From Eubacteriales bacterium (GTDB lineage: Bacteria > Bacillota > Clostridia > Oscillospirales > CAG-382), in NCBI GenBank assembly GCA_028701715.1, contig JAQVQF010000007.1, positions 1-22,936 of the forward strand: a DNA stretch of 22,936 bases. The letters are read 5' to 3'. The notes under the pieces are model-generated. The model did no database searches. It was not told where the DNA came from and worked only from the letters and a program-made list of their open reading frames with translations. Shown here in pieces: positions 1-8,287 of the stretch (position 1 is the first letter of the stretch; each line of letters opens with the position of its first letter). Both the position numbers and the translations under genes were made by a program.

Positions 1-167
1 ATATTTTCGTCTCCGTTTCATGGTGTTTTGCAATTCCCATTTTAACGGATTCGATAAAAATATGCTCTACTTTTTTGTTTCTTATTTGTAGATTATTTTC
101 CTTTACCCCAACATTTATTATAGAGCCAGAAAATAATACTTTTACAAAGATAAGTTAACACAAATAT
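1..167. other. Left-edge stretch with no assignable gene
   Basis: No convincing gene is visible here. On the minus strand one frame is open from about 154 to the left edge (51 codons), but its only ATG is at 40-38 with no clear ribosome binding site, leaving 13 codons before the edge. A TATAAT hexamer on the minus strand (117-122) has only a poor partner, TTGTAA at 19 bp, so a minus-strand gene starting at or beyond the edge is possible but unproven. On the plus strand a frame enters from the edge and stops with TAG near 104. It could be the tail of a plus-strand gene ended by the hairpin at 168-192. Neither reading is secure. Confidence 0.25.
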
Positions 168-200
168 ACCGCCGGGGCAAAACCCCGGCGGTGTTATTTT
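168..200. terminator. Rho-independent terminator, probably bidirectional
   Basis: A perfect 10-bp GC-rich stem (168-177 with 183-192) closes a five-base loop CAAAA. On the plus strand it is followed by a T-rich tract (GTTATTTTTT), the classic terminator form. On the minus strand it is followed by the weaker ATATTTGTGTT. It lies about 50 bases past the minus-strand hydrolase gene ending at 242, so it can end that operon as well as any plus-strand transcript entering from the left. Confidence 0.8.
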
Positions 201-241
201 TTATGCAGAATATAAAATGGAAAATGTAAAATAAAACAATT

Positions 242-1072
242 TTAAAATTCTATGACCATTCCGTCGTAAGCCGTGATAAAACCCATTTCCTCCGCTACCG
301 GAACAAGCTCATCGTGTATCAGTTTTCCGTTGTGTGAAAAGTGATTAATACAGTTGACGGTATTTTCGTCGATAATGCCCATCGCAAGGAATTTGTCACG
401 GAGAACCTGACAGGAATCCAGCCCCAAATGCCCTCCGCCGCTCGGCAGCGTCACATATGTACAGTCGTAGCTGACAAAATCGGCTTGTATACGGTTATTG
501 ATAAGATATTCGTATACATCCTCATACGGCATTCCCGTGTCATGCAGATAAAGCAGGGTTTTACCGTTTTCCTGTATTATATAAACCAGCGCTTCCTCGC
601 CGGACGAATGATTGGCACGCAGAGGAGTAACCGTATAATCACCGCACACTATCGGAATATAAGGAGCGATTACGCAAAATTCAAGCCCAAAACGCTCTTC
701 CTCGTAAGCACGGACAAACTGTCCTATACGTTCTCCTACCTTTTTATTGCCGTAAAGGGTCATGCTTTTTTTACTCAAATTATGGGCGTAGCAGCCCTCC
801 GCGTGAAAGAACAAATCAATGGGAGAACAATGGTCGAGATGAGAATGGGTGAAGAATACACTCTCAACTGACGAAAGATCAAGTTTGTTGGACAGCATAT
901 GCATATTAGCGTCCATGGGAAAATCCAAAAGCAGGTTATCGTTTATTAACGCCTGACTTCTGGTGCGTATGTTCTTTCCTCCTCTTTCCTTGGCTTTCAG
1001 ACAGTATTCGCAGTTACAGAAAACCGCAGGCCAGCCTTCCGCGGCGGCTGTGCCCAAATAAGTAAGCTTCAT
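242..1072 (-). CDS. Metallo-beta-lactamase-fold hydrolase, PhnP-like
   Basis: The 276-residue protein has the metal-binding HSHLDH motif at residues 76-81 and later His/Asp ligands (NHSSG, HDTG, NHFSHNG), as expected for a dinuclear-metal metallo-beta-lactamase hydrolase. The N-terminal C19-x-C21-x2-C24 cluster matches the extra zinc site of the PhnP (phosphoribosyl 1,2-cyclic phosphate phosphodiesterase) branch. No phn (C-P lyase) genes are in the window, so the substrate may be another cyclic phosphodiester. It is cytoplasmic, with no signal peptide or membrane segment. The ATG is preceded by GGTGAAATT as a modest ribosome binding site. It is the last gene of the left arm and follows a 116-base gap that holds a large inverted repeat. 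Family assignment is fairly sure; substrate is not. Confidence 0.8.
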   Translation of the reverse strand: MKLTYLGTAAAEGWPAVFCNCEYCLKAKERGGKNIRTRSQALINDNLLLDFPMDANMHMLSNKLDLSSVESVFFTHSHLDHCSPIDLFFHAEGCYAHNLSKKSMTLYGNKKVGERIGQFVRAYEEERFGLEFCVIAPYIPIVCGDYTVTPLRANHSSGEEALVYIIQENGKTLLYLHDTGMPYEDVYEYLINNRIQADFVSYDCTYVTLPSGGGHLGLDSCQVLRDKFLAMGIIDENTVNCINHFSHNGKLIHDELVPVAEEMGFITAYDGMVIEF

Positions 1073-1084
1073 AATTTCACCATG

Positions 1085-1180
1085 TTATAAGCCGTCGTAA
1101 TAATTTCGTTATATAAATACCGGTTCGGCTGCTTGTAAATAACAGAACCGTTTTACGGATTAAAACGACGGGGCTTATAA
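1085..1180. repeat. Imperfect inverted repeat / structured intergenic element
   Basis: The outer arms 1085-1098 and 1165-1180 are complementary over 9 + 5 bp with a two-base bulge (1170-1171). Inside are a six-base inverted repeat, CGGTTC (1121-1126) with GAACCG (1145-1150), and the competing pair CGTTTT / AAAACG (1149-1154 with 1162-1167). As RNA it could form a closed multi-branch leader just before the hydrolase gene's ribosome binding site. No T-run follows, so it is not an ordinary terminator. A small inverted-repeat element is an alternative, but no target duplication was seen. Confidence 0.5.
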
Positions 1181-1188
1181 TTTTTCGT

Positions 1189-1482
1189 TTATTTTTTAAG
1201 CTCTCTTTCAAGCCATATGAGACCTATCTCGAAAGCATCGTAAAACGACTTTTTTTCGCATTGCTTTATAACCTTTTCATTAAAGCTGACGGAATCTCCG
1301 GTCGTTTGAATCTGAACGAGAACGCGTGTGGCGATGTTCAGATTCCCGCTTTTCTTTGTTTCAAGAATATTCATGAACAGTATCGCCTTGTCGTCGGGAT
1401 GGCCGTAAAACACAAACTGACCCTGACGCACAAGCGGTTTTCCTTTATACATAAATGTTTTTGCTTTTATTTCTTCGCTCAT
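1189..1482 (-). CDS. Conserved hypothetical protein, 97 aa
   Basis: This is a short, soluble, lysine-rich protein with no membrane segment, signal peptide or recognisable catalytic motif. The middle (KAILFMNILETKK followed by ATRVLVQIQTT) alternates in a beta-strand-like way and the C-terminus (FYDAFEIGLIWLEREL) looks like an amphipathic helix. I recall similar short proteins in Clostridia but cannot name a family. The ATG at 1482 is chosen over the TTG just before it because AAAGGA sits at good distance. It begins 14 bases after the ireB stop, so the two are very likely translated from one mRNA. Function unknown. It is not the DUF1292 protein that often accompanies ireB in Firmicutes. Confidence 0.7.
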   Translation of the reverse strand: MSEEIKAKTFMYKGKPLVRQGQFVFYGHPDDKAILFMNILETKKSGNLNIATRVLVQIQTTGDSVSFNEKVIKQCEKKSFYDAFEIGLIWLERELKK

Positions 1483-1496
1483 CAATTAGTCCTTTC

Positions 1497-1754
1497 TTAA
1501 AGCTTCAGGTAATTTTGCACAAGGGAACGCAAAAGCTCGTCGCGATCGATTTTTCTTATAAGGGCTCTGGCGTTATTGTGATTTGTAATATATGTCGGGT
1601 CTTCGGAAAGGATATATCCGACAATTTGGTTGATGGGGTTATAGCCCTTTTCCTTAAGGGAATCATATACGCTCTGCAGCGTCTGGCGCATTGCGATTTC
1701 TTCCTGCTCCCTGATGCTAAACATGCGCGTTTTTGTGGCTTTATTGTCGTTCAT
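1497..1754 (-). CDS. ireB: IreB family regulatory phosphoprotein (UPF0297)
   Basis: The 85-residue protein carries the family hallmark [17 protein letters not shown], then [16 protein letters not shown] and a C-terminal VQNYLKL, matching IreB/YrzL over nearly its whole length. In Enterococcus faecalis IreB is a small cytoplasmic phosphoprotein phosphorylated by the PASTA kinase IreK, opposed by the phosphatase IreP, and it influences cephalosporin resistance. An upstream in-frame ATG at 1781 was rejected: it would lie at the predicted transcript start, while the ATG at 1754 has an ideal AGGGGGG ribosome binding site. Threonines near the N-terminus (for example in ATKTRMFS) are candidate phosphosites. 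A dedicated promoter lies upstream. The usual partners ruvX and DUF1292 are absent here. Confidence 0.93.
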   Translation of the reverse strand: MNDNKATKTRMFSIREQEEIAMRQTLQSVYDSLKEKGYNPINQIVGYILSEDPTYITNHNNARALIRKIDRDELLRSLVQNYLKL

Positions 1755-1789
1755 GCTTTGCCCCCCCTGTAAATAGTACATTTCATTTA

Positions 1790-1818
1790 ATTATAGCACG
1801 GTAAAATTTATAATGCAA
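1790..1818 (-). promoter_or_regulatory. Sigma-A type promoter for ireB
   Basis: Read on the minus strand, TTGCAT (1813-1818) and TATAAT (1790-1795) are separated by exactly 17 bp, and the -10 is extended (TGCTATAAT). The predicted start is near 1783, giving a leader of about 30 bases that holds the AGGGGGG ribosome binding site of ireB. No terminator is obvious after pheT, so upstream transcripts may also read in. Confidence 0.7.
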
Positions 1819-1847
1819 CAGTTTTTTTGCGTTACGAAAGAACACCG

Positions 1848-4229
1848 TTATGAACGAATTACTATTTCCTTATCCTCTTGCAGCCGTCTCAGCACTTTAT
1901 TAACCGCGCCGTCTACCTCGCCGTCGTTCAGCGTTCCGTCGCTTTTACGGTATGTCAGTCTGAAAGCTATCGATTTTTTCCCCGCTTCTATTCCTTTTCC
2001 GCGGTAAACGTCAAAAACTTCAACTCCCGTAAGGAATTTTCCCGAATATTTTCTTATCAGGCTTATTACCTCTCCCGCCTCGGTATCCTCATTCATGACA
2101 AGAGCAAGATCCCTTTCGACGGCGGGATAAACGGGAACGGGTATATACTGCGGTTCTCTTGTGCGGTTTTCGTAAAGCCCGTTTATTTCGATTTCTGCGG
2201 CGTACACTTCGCAATCAAGACCGAATTCCTTTGCGGTGAGGGGATGAATCTGCCCGAATATGCCTATGGGCTTTCCTCCGGCGGTTATCAGGGCGCATCT
2301 TCCGGGATGATATGTGCCGCCGGTTTCATCACGGACAAAAGCATGGTTTGTAATACCGAGAAAAGCGAATACAGCCTCGATATACCCCTTCATATCGTAA
2401 AAATCACCGCCGCCGTAAAATCCCATGCAGAGTATTTTTCTTTCGTCCGACATCCCGTCCGGAGCTTTTTTGTATACCGTTGCCGTTTCGAACAGCTTTG
2501 CCGATAATATACGACGGCTGTAATTGGTTTCCATACAGGATAAAAGCGAAGGCAGAGCCGTGGTTCTCATCACCGAGGTTTCATCGCCGATAGGATTTAA
2601 AAGCCTTATTACATCGCGTTTTTCGTCGTTTAAGGAAAGCCGTATTTTGTCTAAAAATGACGGGGAAATAAACGAGTAAGTATAAATTTCATTAAAGCCC
2701 AAGGCGACGCAGGCACTGCCGGTTTTACCGACAAAGCCGTAGCTTTCGGTAAGCCTTCCCTCGCGCGCTCTGCCTTCGAAACAGGTGCCTTGGATATTGT
2801 CAAGGCCGTAAAGCCGCACGACCTCCTCGGCGACATCGGCGGTGTTTATTATATCATTCCTGTAGGGAGGTACAATAAGCTCGTTTCCGTCAGCGGTTAT
2901 TTCTATTTTCTTTAAAATGTCCGCCATTTCTTCTTTTGAAAGATTCGTTCCGAGCAGCTGATTTACCCGTTCGGGATCAAACTTAACCCGTGTGGGTTGA
3001 ATATTGGCTTGACAAACATCTATCGCTCCGTTCACGACCTCGCCGCAGCCCAGCAGCTCGACAAGCTCGCAGGCGCGGTTTACGGCAAGCAGAGCGTTGT
3101 AGGGCGGAAGCCCCTTTTCAAACCTTTTGGAAGAATCCGTACGCAGCCCGACCGTGCGTGAGGTGAAACGGATGTTTTCGCGGTTAAAGTTGGCGGATTC
3201 AAATACCACGGCAGCCGTGGAATCGGAAATTTCCGAATTTTCGCCGCCCATTATACCGGCAAGAGCTATTGCTTTTTCACCGTCGGCGATACACAGCATG
3301 GTGTCGTCCAGCTCCCTGACCGTTCCGTCAAGGGTGGTTATCTTTTCGCCCCCGCTTGCGTTCCTTACCACAATGGTTTTGCTTGTTATAAAGCTGTAAT
3401 CGAAGGCATGCATAGGCTGACCGTATTCGAGCATGACATAATTGGTGATATCCACTATGTTGTTTATCGGTCTCACTCCGCAGGCTCTCAGCCTGGCTCT
3501 CATCCACAGAGGAGAAGCTTGAATCTTTACGTTATTAATAACCCTTGCGGTATATCTGGGGCAAAGCGCGGGGTTTTCCACCTTGACGGCGATGTAATCC
3601 GAAACCGTTTCGCCGTTGTTTTTTGGGGATATGTCGGGTTCCCTGTATTTAAGCTTGACGCCGAAAGTCGCCGCGGTTTCCCTTGCTATTCCAAGGAAAG
3701 CAAGACAGTCCGGGCGGTTGAAGGTAAGCTCAAAATCCACAAGCACGTCGCGCAGCATAAGCACGTCGCGTATGTCATCACCCGGCCTGCAGCTTTCTTT
3801 CATTATGAAAATTCCGTTTTCGTCGGCATATGGAAAATCATGGAGGCTAAGCTCCAGCTCGTTTATGGAGCACAGCATCCCTTCGGAAAGCACACCGCGC
3901 AGCTTTCCCGTTTTTATTACCTTGCCGTCCGGCAAACGGGCGCCGTTTATGCATACCGGCACCATATCTCCGGCTTTGACGTTTACGGCTCCGGTGACGA
4001 TCTGCAAAGGCGACTCGCCGCCTGTATCCACCTTGCATACGGTAAGATGGTCGGAATCGGGATGCGGTTCGGTTGACAGCACCTTGCCCGCGACTATGTT
4101 TTGTATATTTTCTCCGAGCGTTTCATATCCTTCCACCTTTGTTCCGGACATGGTCATTTTTTCTGTGTATTCGCCGATATTATCGGTGAAATCCACGTAA
4201 TCTCTTATCCAGTTAAGCGATACTTTCAT
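1848..4229 (-). CDS. pheT: Phenylalanine-tRNA ligase beta subunit
   Basis: The 793-residue protein has normal bacterial PheT length. In order it has the N-terminal OB-fold tRNA-binding domain (about residues 40-155, with PHPDSDHLTVCKVD), the B3/B4 domain (INNIVDITNYVMLEYGQPMHAFD), the B5 domain (RVNQLLGTNL to DVAEEVVRLYG) and a C-terminal FDX-ACB anticodon-binding domain (from about 700, VPVYPAVERDLALVM). With PheS it forms the alpha2-beta2 enzyme that charges tRNA-Phe; PheT supplies the B3/B4 editing site against mischarged tyrosine. AAGGATGG precedes the ATG, 56 bases after pheS. No frame break is seen. Confidence 0.97.
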   Translation of the reverse strand: MKVSLNWIRDYVDFTDNIGEYTEKMTMSGTKVEGYETLGENIQNIVAGKVLSTEPHPDSDHLTVCKVDTGGESPLQIVTGAVNVKAGDMVPVCINGARLPDGKVIKTGKLRGVLSEGMLCSINELELSLHDFPYADENGIFIMKESCRPGDDIRDVLMLRDVLVDFELTFNRPDCLAFLGIARETAATFGVKLKYREPDISPKNNGETVSDYIAVKVENPALCPRYTARVINNVKIQASPLWMRARLRACGVRPINNIVDITNYVMLEYGQPMHAFDYSFITSKTIVVRNASGGEKITTLDGTVRELDDTMLCIADGEKAIALAGIMGGENSEISDSTAAVVFESANFNRENIRFTSRTVGLRTDSSKRFEKGLPPYNALLAVNRACELVELLGCGEVVNGAIDVCQANIQPTRVKFDPERVNQLLGTNLSKEEMADILKKIEITADGNELIVPPYRNDIINTADVAEEVVRLYGLDNIQGTCFEGRAREGRLTESYGFVGKTGSACVALGFNEIYTYSFISPSFLDKIRLSLNDEKRDVIRLLNPIGDETSVMRTTALPSLLSCMETNYSRRILSAKLFETATVYKKAPDGMSDERKILCMGFYGGGDFYDMKGYIEAVFAFLGITNHAFVRDETGGTYHPGRCALITAGGKPIGIFGQIHPLTAKEFGLDCEVYAAEIEINGLYENRTREPQYIPVPVYPAVERDLALVMNEDTEAGEVISLIRKYSGKFLTGVEVFDVYRGKGIEAGKKSIAFRLTYRKSDGTLNDGEVDGAVNKVLRRLQEDKEIVIRS

Positions 4230-4285
4230 TATATAATATCCATCCTTAAATCATATATAGATATAGAGCGCATAGTCGGCCGATA

Positions 4286-5305
4286 TCAAAACTGACCGAT
4301 TAAGCGGACATCGTTTTCAAAAATCAACCGCAGGTCGCGTATGTTGTATTTGAGCATAGCGACGCGATCTATTCCCATACCGAAAGCAAAACCGGAATAA
4401 ATATCGGGATCTATGCCGCAGCCGGCAAGCACGTTGGGATGAACCATTCCGGCGCCCAACATCTCGATCCAGCCTTCGCTCTTACAGAGCCTGCAGCCCT
4501 TTCCGCCGCAAGCGAAGCAGGAGAAATCCACCTCCACGGAAGGTTCCGTAAAGGGGAAATTATGCGGGCGGAGTCGCGTTTTTGTGCCCTCGCCGAACAT
4601 CGACTGCGCGAAAAGGTCGAGAGTGCCCTTCAGGTCGCCAAGCGTTATATGTCTGTCTATTACAAGCCCCTCCAGCTGATGAAATACCGGGGAATGAGTG
4701 CCGTCGGGCGCGTCGCAACGGTAAACTCTGCCGGGAGATATTATACGTATGGGCGGCTTTCTTTTTTGCATCGCTCTTATCTGAACGGGAGAGGTCTGCG
4801 TGCGCAGCACCACCCCTTCGGATATGTAGAACGTATCCGTCATATCGCGGGAAGGATGATCGGCCGGAGAGTTTAAAGCGTCGAAATTATTGTGGGTTGA
4901 CTCCACTTCCGGTCCTTCCACAACGTCGAAACCCATTCGCACAAAAATTTCCACCATTTTATTTTCGGCCGAGCGGAGAGGATGAAGATGTCCTATTTCT
5001 TTATGAATTCCGGGCAGAGTGATGTCCAGCTTTTCGGTTTTCAGCTTTACGTTCAGTAATGTTTCCCACAATTGCTTCGATTTTATTTCGATTAAATTTT
5101 CTGTTTTCTGCCTTGTTTCATTGGCGGCGGCTCCCGCTATGGGGCGTTCTTCGGCCGTGAGCGAACCCAATCCGCGCAGAATGGAGGTTAGGTGACCTTT
5201 TTTACCGAGGAATTTTACCCTTATCGCCTCAAGCTCAGGCATTGAATTCGCGTCATTAATTTCAAGAGACGCCGCTTTTTCTATTTCTTTAAGTTTATCA
5301 AGCAT
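4286..5305 (-). CDS. pheS: Phenylalanine-tRNA ligase alpha subunit
   Basis: At 339 residues this is the usual PheS length. It has an N-terminal coiled-coil for tRNA contact (about 1-90, with KFLGKKGHLTSILRGLG) and a class II catalytic core including GTHSPVFHQLEGL, a cysteine-rich turn (CFACGGKGCRLC) found in many PheS proteins, and the C-terminal GMGIDRVAMLKYNIRDLR. It performs Phe activation and transfer with PheT. AAAGGA precedes the ATG. Only 29 bases separate it from the rpoD stop, so there is no room for a separate T-box leader, and expression must depend mainly on upstream transcription. It ends with TGA. Confidence 0.97.
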   Translation of the reverse strand: MLDKLKEIEKAASLEINDANSMPELEAIRVKFLGKKGHLTSILRGLGSLTAEERPIAGAAANETRQKTENLIEIKSKQLWETLLNVKLKTEKLDITLPGIHKEIGHLHPLRSAENKMVEIFVRMGFDVVEGPEVESTHNNFDALNSPADHPSRDMTDTFYISEGVVLRTQTSPVQIRAMQKRKPPIRIISPGRVYRCDAPDGTHSPVFHQLEGLVIDRHITLGDLKGTLDLFAQSMFGEGTKTRLRPHNFPFTEPSVEVDFSCFACGGKGCRLCKSEGWIEMLGAGMVHPNVLAGCGIDPDIYSGFAFGMGIDRVAMLKYNIRDLRLIFENDVRLIGQF

Positions 5306-5334
5306 TTAATAATTTTTCCTTTCCGATTATTGGC

Positions 5335-6438
5335 CTATTCGAGATAATCCTTCAGCCTTTTGGAACGGCTGGGATGACGGAGCTTACGGAGCGCTTTGGC
5401 TTCTATCTGGCGTATGCGTTCGCGGGTGATATTAAACACCTTTCCCACTTCCTCAAGGGTTTTGGGACGTCCGTCTTCCAAACCGAAACGCAGCTTCAGC
5501 ACGTTTTCCTCTCTCGGCGTAAGGGTGTGGAGCACCTCCAGCAGCTGTTCGCGCAGCATTGAGTATGATGCGGCGTCCTGCGGAGCGGGAGCGTTGTCGT
5601 CCGCGATAAAATCGCCGAGATGCGAATCCTCCTCCTCGCCTATCGGCATTTCAAGAGACACCGGCTCCTGAGCTATTTTTAAAATATCCCTGACCTTATC
5701 GACCTGTATACCCATTTCCTCGGCGATTTCGTCGTCGGTAGGCTCGCGTCCCAATTCCTGAAGAAGCTGACGCGAAACGCGCAATACCTTATTAATGGTT
5801 TCCACCATATGAACGGGTATCCGTATGGTACGCGCCTGGTCGGCTATAGCACGGGTGATGGCTTGTCTTATCCACCAGGTGGCATATGTGGAAAATTTAT
5901 AACCCTTTCCGTAATCAAACTTGTCCACCGCTTTTAAAAGCCCCAGGTTGCCCTCCTGAATAAGGTCCAAAAAGAACATTCCGCGGTTTACATAACGCTT
6001 GGCTATGCTGACCACCAAACGCAGATTGGCTTCCACCAGCTTTTGCTTTGCTTTGATATCTCCCGCTTCCATTCTTTCCGCAAGATCCAGCTCCTGTTCG
6101 GCCGTAAGCAGGGCAACCTTGCCTATTTCACGCAGATACATTCTTACGGGGTCGTCGATCGATACGCCTTCCTGCGCCAGATAGGTGACCACGGTTTCCG
6201 GGTTTTCGTCGATCTCCTCCTCGATAAGCTCCTCTTCGGGGATGTCAAAAACTTCCGGATCGACAAGGTCGCTGGCTATTTCGACGCCGTTGGATTCAAG
6301 GGTTTCGCAGGCTTTTATCAGCACCTCGACCGGGCAATCGGTATCGTCAAGGGCGTCGAGCACCTCCGTCGGAGTAAGGGAGCCCTTTGCTTTGCCGCGT
6401 TCGACAAGTTCGTTCAAAGCCGTTTGTTTGTCGTTCAT
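5335..6438 (-). CDS. rpoD: RNA polymerase primary sigma factor (RpoD/SigA)
   Basis: The 367-residue protein has the compact SigA layout of Firmicutes: a short region 1.1, region 1.2 ([17 protein letters not shown]), regions 2.1-2.4 ([38 protein letters not shown]), region 3 ([16 protein letters not shown]) and region 4 with the -35-binding helix ([20 protein letters not shown]). It ends at the canonical RLKDYLE followed by TAG, which shows that TAG is a true stop here. It directs core polymerase to TTGACA/TATAAT promoters such as those found in this window. GAAAGGA precedes the ATG. A strong hairpin lies between dnaG and this gene. Confidence 0.98.
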   Translation of the reverse strand: MNDKQTALNELVERGKAKGSLTPTEVLDALDDTDCPVEVLIKACETLESNGVEIASDLVDPEVFDIPEEELIEEEIDENPETVVTYLAQEGVSIDDPVRMYLREIGKVALLTAEQELDLAERMEAGDIKAKQKLVEANLRLVVSIAKRYVNRGMFFLDLIQEGNLGLLKAVDKFDYGKGYKFSTYATWWIRQAITRAIADQARTIRIPVHMVETINKVLRVSRQLLQELGREPTDDEIAEEMGIQVDKVRDILKIAQEPVSLEMPIGEEEDSHLGDFIADDNAPAPQDAASYSMLREQLLEVLHTLTPREENVLKLRFGLEDGRPKTLEEVGKVFNITRERIRQIEAKALRKLRHPSRSKRLKDYLE

Positions 6439-6456
6439 TTAACCATTTCCTTTCGT

Positions 6457-6485
6457 TGCTTTACGGCAATAAAAACCGTAAAGCA
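6457..6485. repeat. Hairpin between dnaG and rpoD
   Basis: GCTTTACGG (6458-6466) and CCGTAAAGC (6476-6484) form a perfect 9-bp stem, extended to 10 by 6457/6485, around a nine-base A-rich loop. Read on the minus strand it sits after the dnaG stop and some 20 bases before the rpoD start. No T-run follows, so it is more likely an mRNA processing or stability element, or an attenuator, than a terminator. Confidence 0.6.
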
Positions 6486-6499
6486 GCTCTATGTAATTT

Positions 6500-8275
6500 T
6501 TATTTTTTCCGTTTTCTCAATTGCTCGATATAATCGGTTAGCCCCTCGATGGGATTTTCCTCGATTTTTTTGTCCGCGTCGCGCATTTCTTTCTGCCTTG
6601 CGAGCTTTTCTATATATTCGTCGAGCACGGTTTGCGAATTGTCGTCAAAGAGCTCTCTTGCCGCCGTTAATTTTACAAGACAGGATATTTCGTTTTGGTC
6701 GAAAAACCCGTCCCGGGATAAATTAACCAAGCGGCCGGAACGGAAATCCTCTTCAAAAAATTCAAAAGCTTTTTTGTTGAATTCCGTCACAAACGAATCG
6801 GCCGTCAGCTTTTCGCAGGCATATGGACCCAGTTCGGGATGCAGCAGCAGTATGCCGAGTATTTTTTCTTCGATAGACGCCGCGGCTGAAAACCTGACTC
6901 TGTCGCGGTTGACCCTGTCGCCGAAACCTTCGATGTCATGAATGGCTTTTTCGTTAAACCTTTTTTGATCCTTTTTTATATTGGACCGCCTGTAACGTTC
7001 CGTATCGTCGAGCAGCATGGCTTTGCCGATACCCAGCTTGGCGGCGGCCATCGCGGCGTAAATTTCAAGGTCTGTTTTGGAATGCATGGCAGCTAAATAG
7101 GAACATATTTCCCGCGCCGCCATGGCTTTTTCGTCGGGTATATCCAGCGAATATTTGTTGATTATCTGGTTGATCGAATATTCCGATTGCCCTTCTGACT
7201 GATTTATTCTTCGCTTGAAAGCGTCGGCACCGTACTTTTTAATAAATTCGTCGGGATCCTTGGTGTCGGAGCCGAGATTAATTATTTTGGTGGCGATACC
7301 GACCTCGTTGAGCTTATTTATGGCTTTTTCCGTCGCGGAACGTCCGGCTTTATCTATATCGTAAGCAAGATAAACGGTTTTGGCTATTCGCGCTATTATT
7401 CGGGCGTGATCGTCGGTTATAGCCGTGCCGAGTGTCGCGCAGGCGTTGGAAAACCCCGCCTGATGAAGCATAACTGCGTCCACCGCGCCCTCGCACAGTA
7501 TCAGCGAACCGTCTGAGCTGTTTTTGGCGATATTCATGGCGAACAGCACCTTTGACTTTTTAAAGGCCGGAGTGTCGGAGGTGTTGACATATTTTCTGTC
7601 GTCCTCCTCGTTAAGCCGCCGTGCCGAAAACGCCACAGGATTGCCGGTCAGGTCGAAAACCGGGAACATCAGCCTGTTTCTGAAAACATCGTAAGGATTG
7701 CCGTTCTTTGAAATCCCGACAAGGAAGGCGGATTTCATCTCCTCGACGGTATAACCCCTTGCGGCGAGATGACCGGACAGCATATCCCAGGAATCGGGGG
7801 CATAGCCTATCCCGAAACGCCTGACCGTAAGGTCCGAAAGCTGACGCTTTTCGATATATGCCCTGGCGGTTTCGCCTTTTTCGGTAAAAAGCTCCGAGTG
7901 AAAAAAACGACACGCCTCGCGGGTTGCTTCTATGATACGTTCCTTTTTAACCGCCCTTGTGCCGATTATACCGTATCCGTTGTTTTCTTCCATGGGGATG
8001 CCGGCTCTGCGGGCGAGGTATTCCACCGCCGCGGGGTAATCCAATCCTTCGATACGCATAATAAAGGTCACCACATCGCCGCCGGTTCCGCAGCCGAAGC
8101 AGTAAAAATTCTGTGTTGCGGGGAATATGGTAAAGGAGGGAGTCTTTTCGGAATGAAACGGGCAGAGCCCGTTCATGTTGCTTCCCGCTCTTTTCAGGGG
8201 TACATAACGGTTGACCACTTCTTCAATATCGTTCCGTTCCTTGATTTCCTCAAGGAACACCTTGGAAAATGCCAT
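6500..8275 (-). CDS. dnaG: DNA primase
   Basis: The 591-residue primase has the N-terminal zinc ribbon (C38, H41, C59, C62), the catalytic core, and a TOPRIM domain with E262 in CEGAVDA and D306/D308 in YDIDKAG as metal ligands. The C-terminal part should bind the replicative helicase DnaB. It makes RNA primers at the replication fork. TGGAG precedes the ATG, starting 12 bases after the dgt stop in the same reading frame. The dnaG-rpoD pairing is classical; placing dgt just upstream is common in Clostridia. Confidence 0.97.
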   Translation of the reverse strand: MAFSKVFLEEIKERNDIEEVVNRYVPLKRAGSNMNGLCPFHSEKTPSFTIFPATQNFYCFGCGTGGDVVTFIMRIEGLDYPAAVEYLARRAGIPMEENNGYGIIGTRAVKKERIIEATREACRFFHSELFTEKGETARAYIEKRQLSDLTVRRFGIGYAPDSWDMLSGHLAARGYTVEEMKSAFLVGISKNGNPYDVFRNRLMFPVFDLTGNPVAFSARRLNEEDDRKYVNTSDTPAFKKSKVLFAMNIAKNSSDGSLILCEGAVDAVMLHQAGFSNACATLGTAITDDHARIIARIAKTVYLAYDIDKAGRSATEKAINKLNEVGIATKIINLGSDTKDPDEFIKKYGADAFKRRINQSEGQSEYSINQIINKYSLDIPDEKAMAAREICSYLAAMHSKTDLEIYAAMAAAKLGIGKAMLLDDTERYRRSNIKKDQKRFNEKAIHDIEGFGDRVNRDRVRFSAAASIEEKILGILLLHPELGPYACEKLTADSFVTEFNKKAFEFFEEDFRSGRLVNLSRDGFFDQNEISCLVKLTAARELFDDNSQTVLDEYIEKLARQKEMRDADKKIEENPIEGLTDYIEQLRKRKK

Positions 8276-8287
8276 TTTTACTCCAGT

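Noticed and set aside
1752..1781. Earlier ATG for ireB at 1781
   Set aside because: It would fall at the predicted transcript start and would place the AGGGGGG ribosome binding site inside the coding region.
3408..4076. Plus-strand open frame of 222 codons
   Set aside because: Antisense to the tRNA-binding and B3/B4 regions of pheT, which are well conserved.
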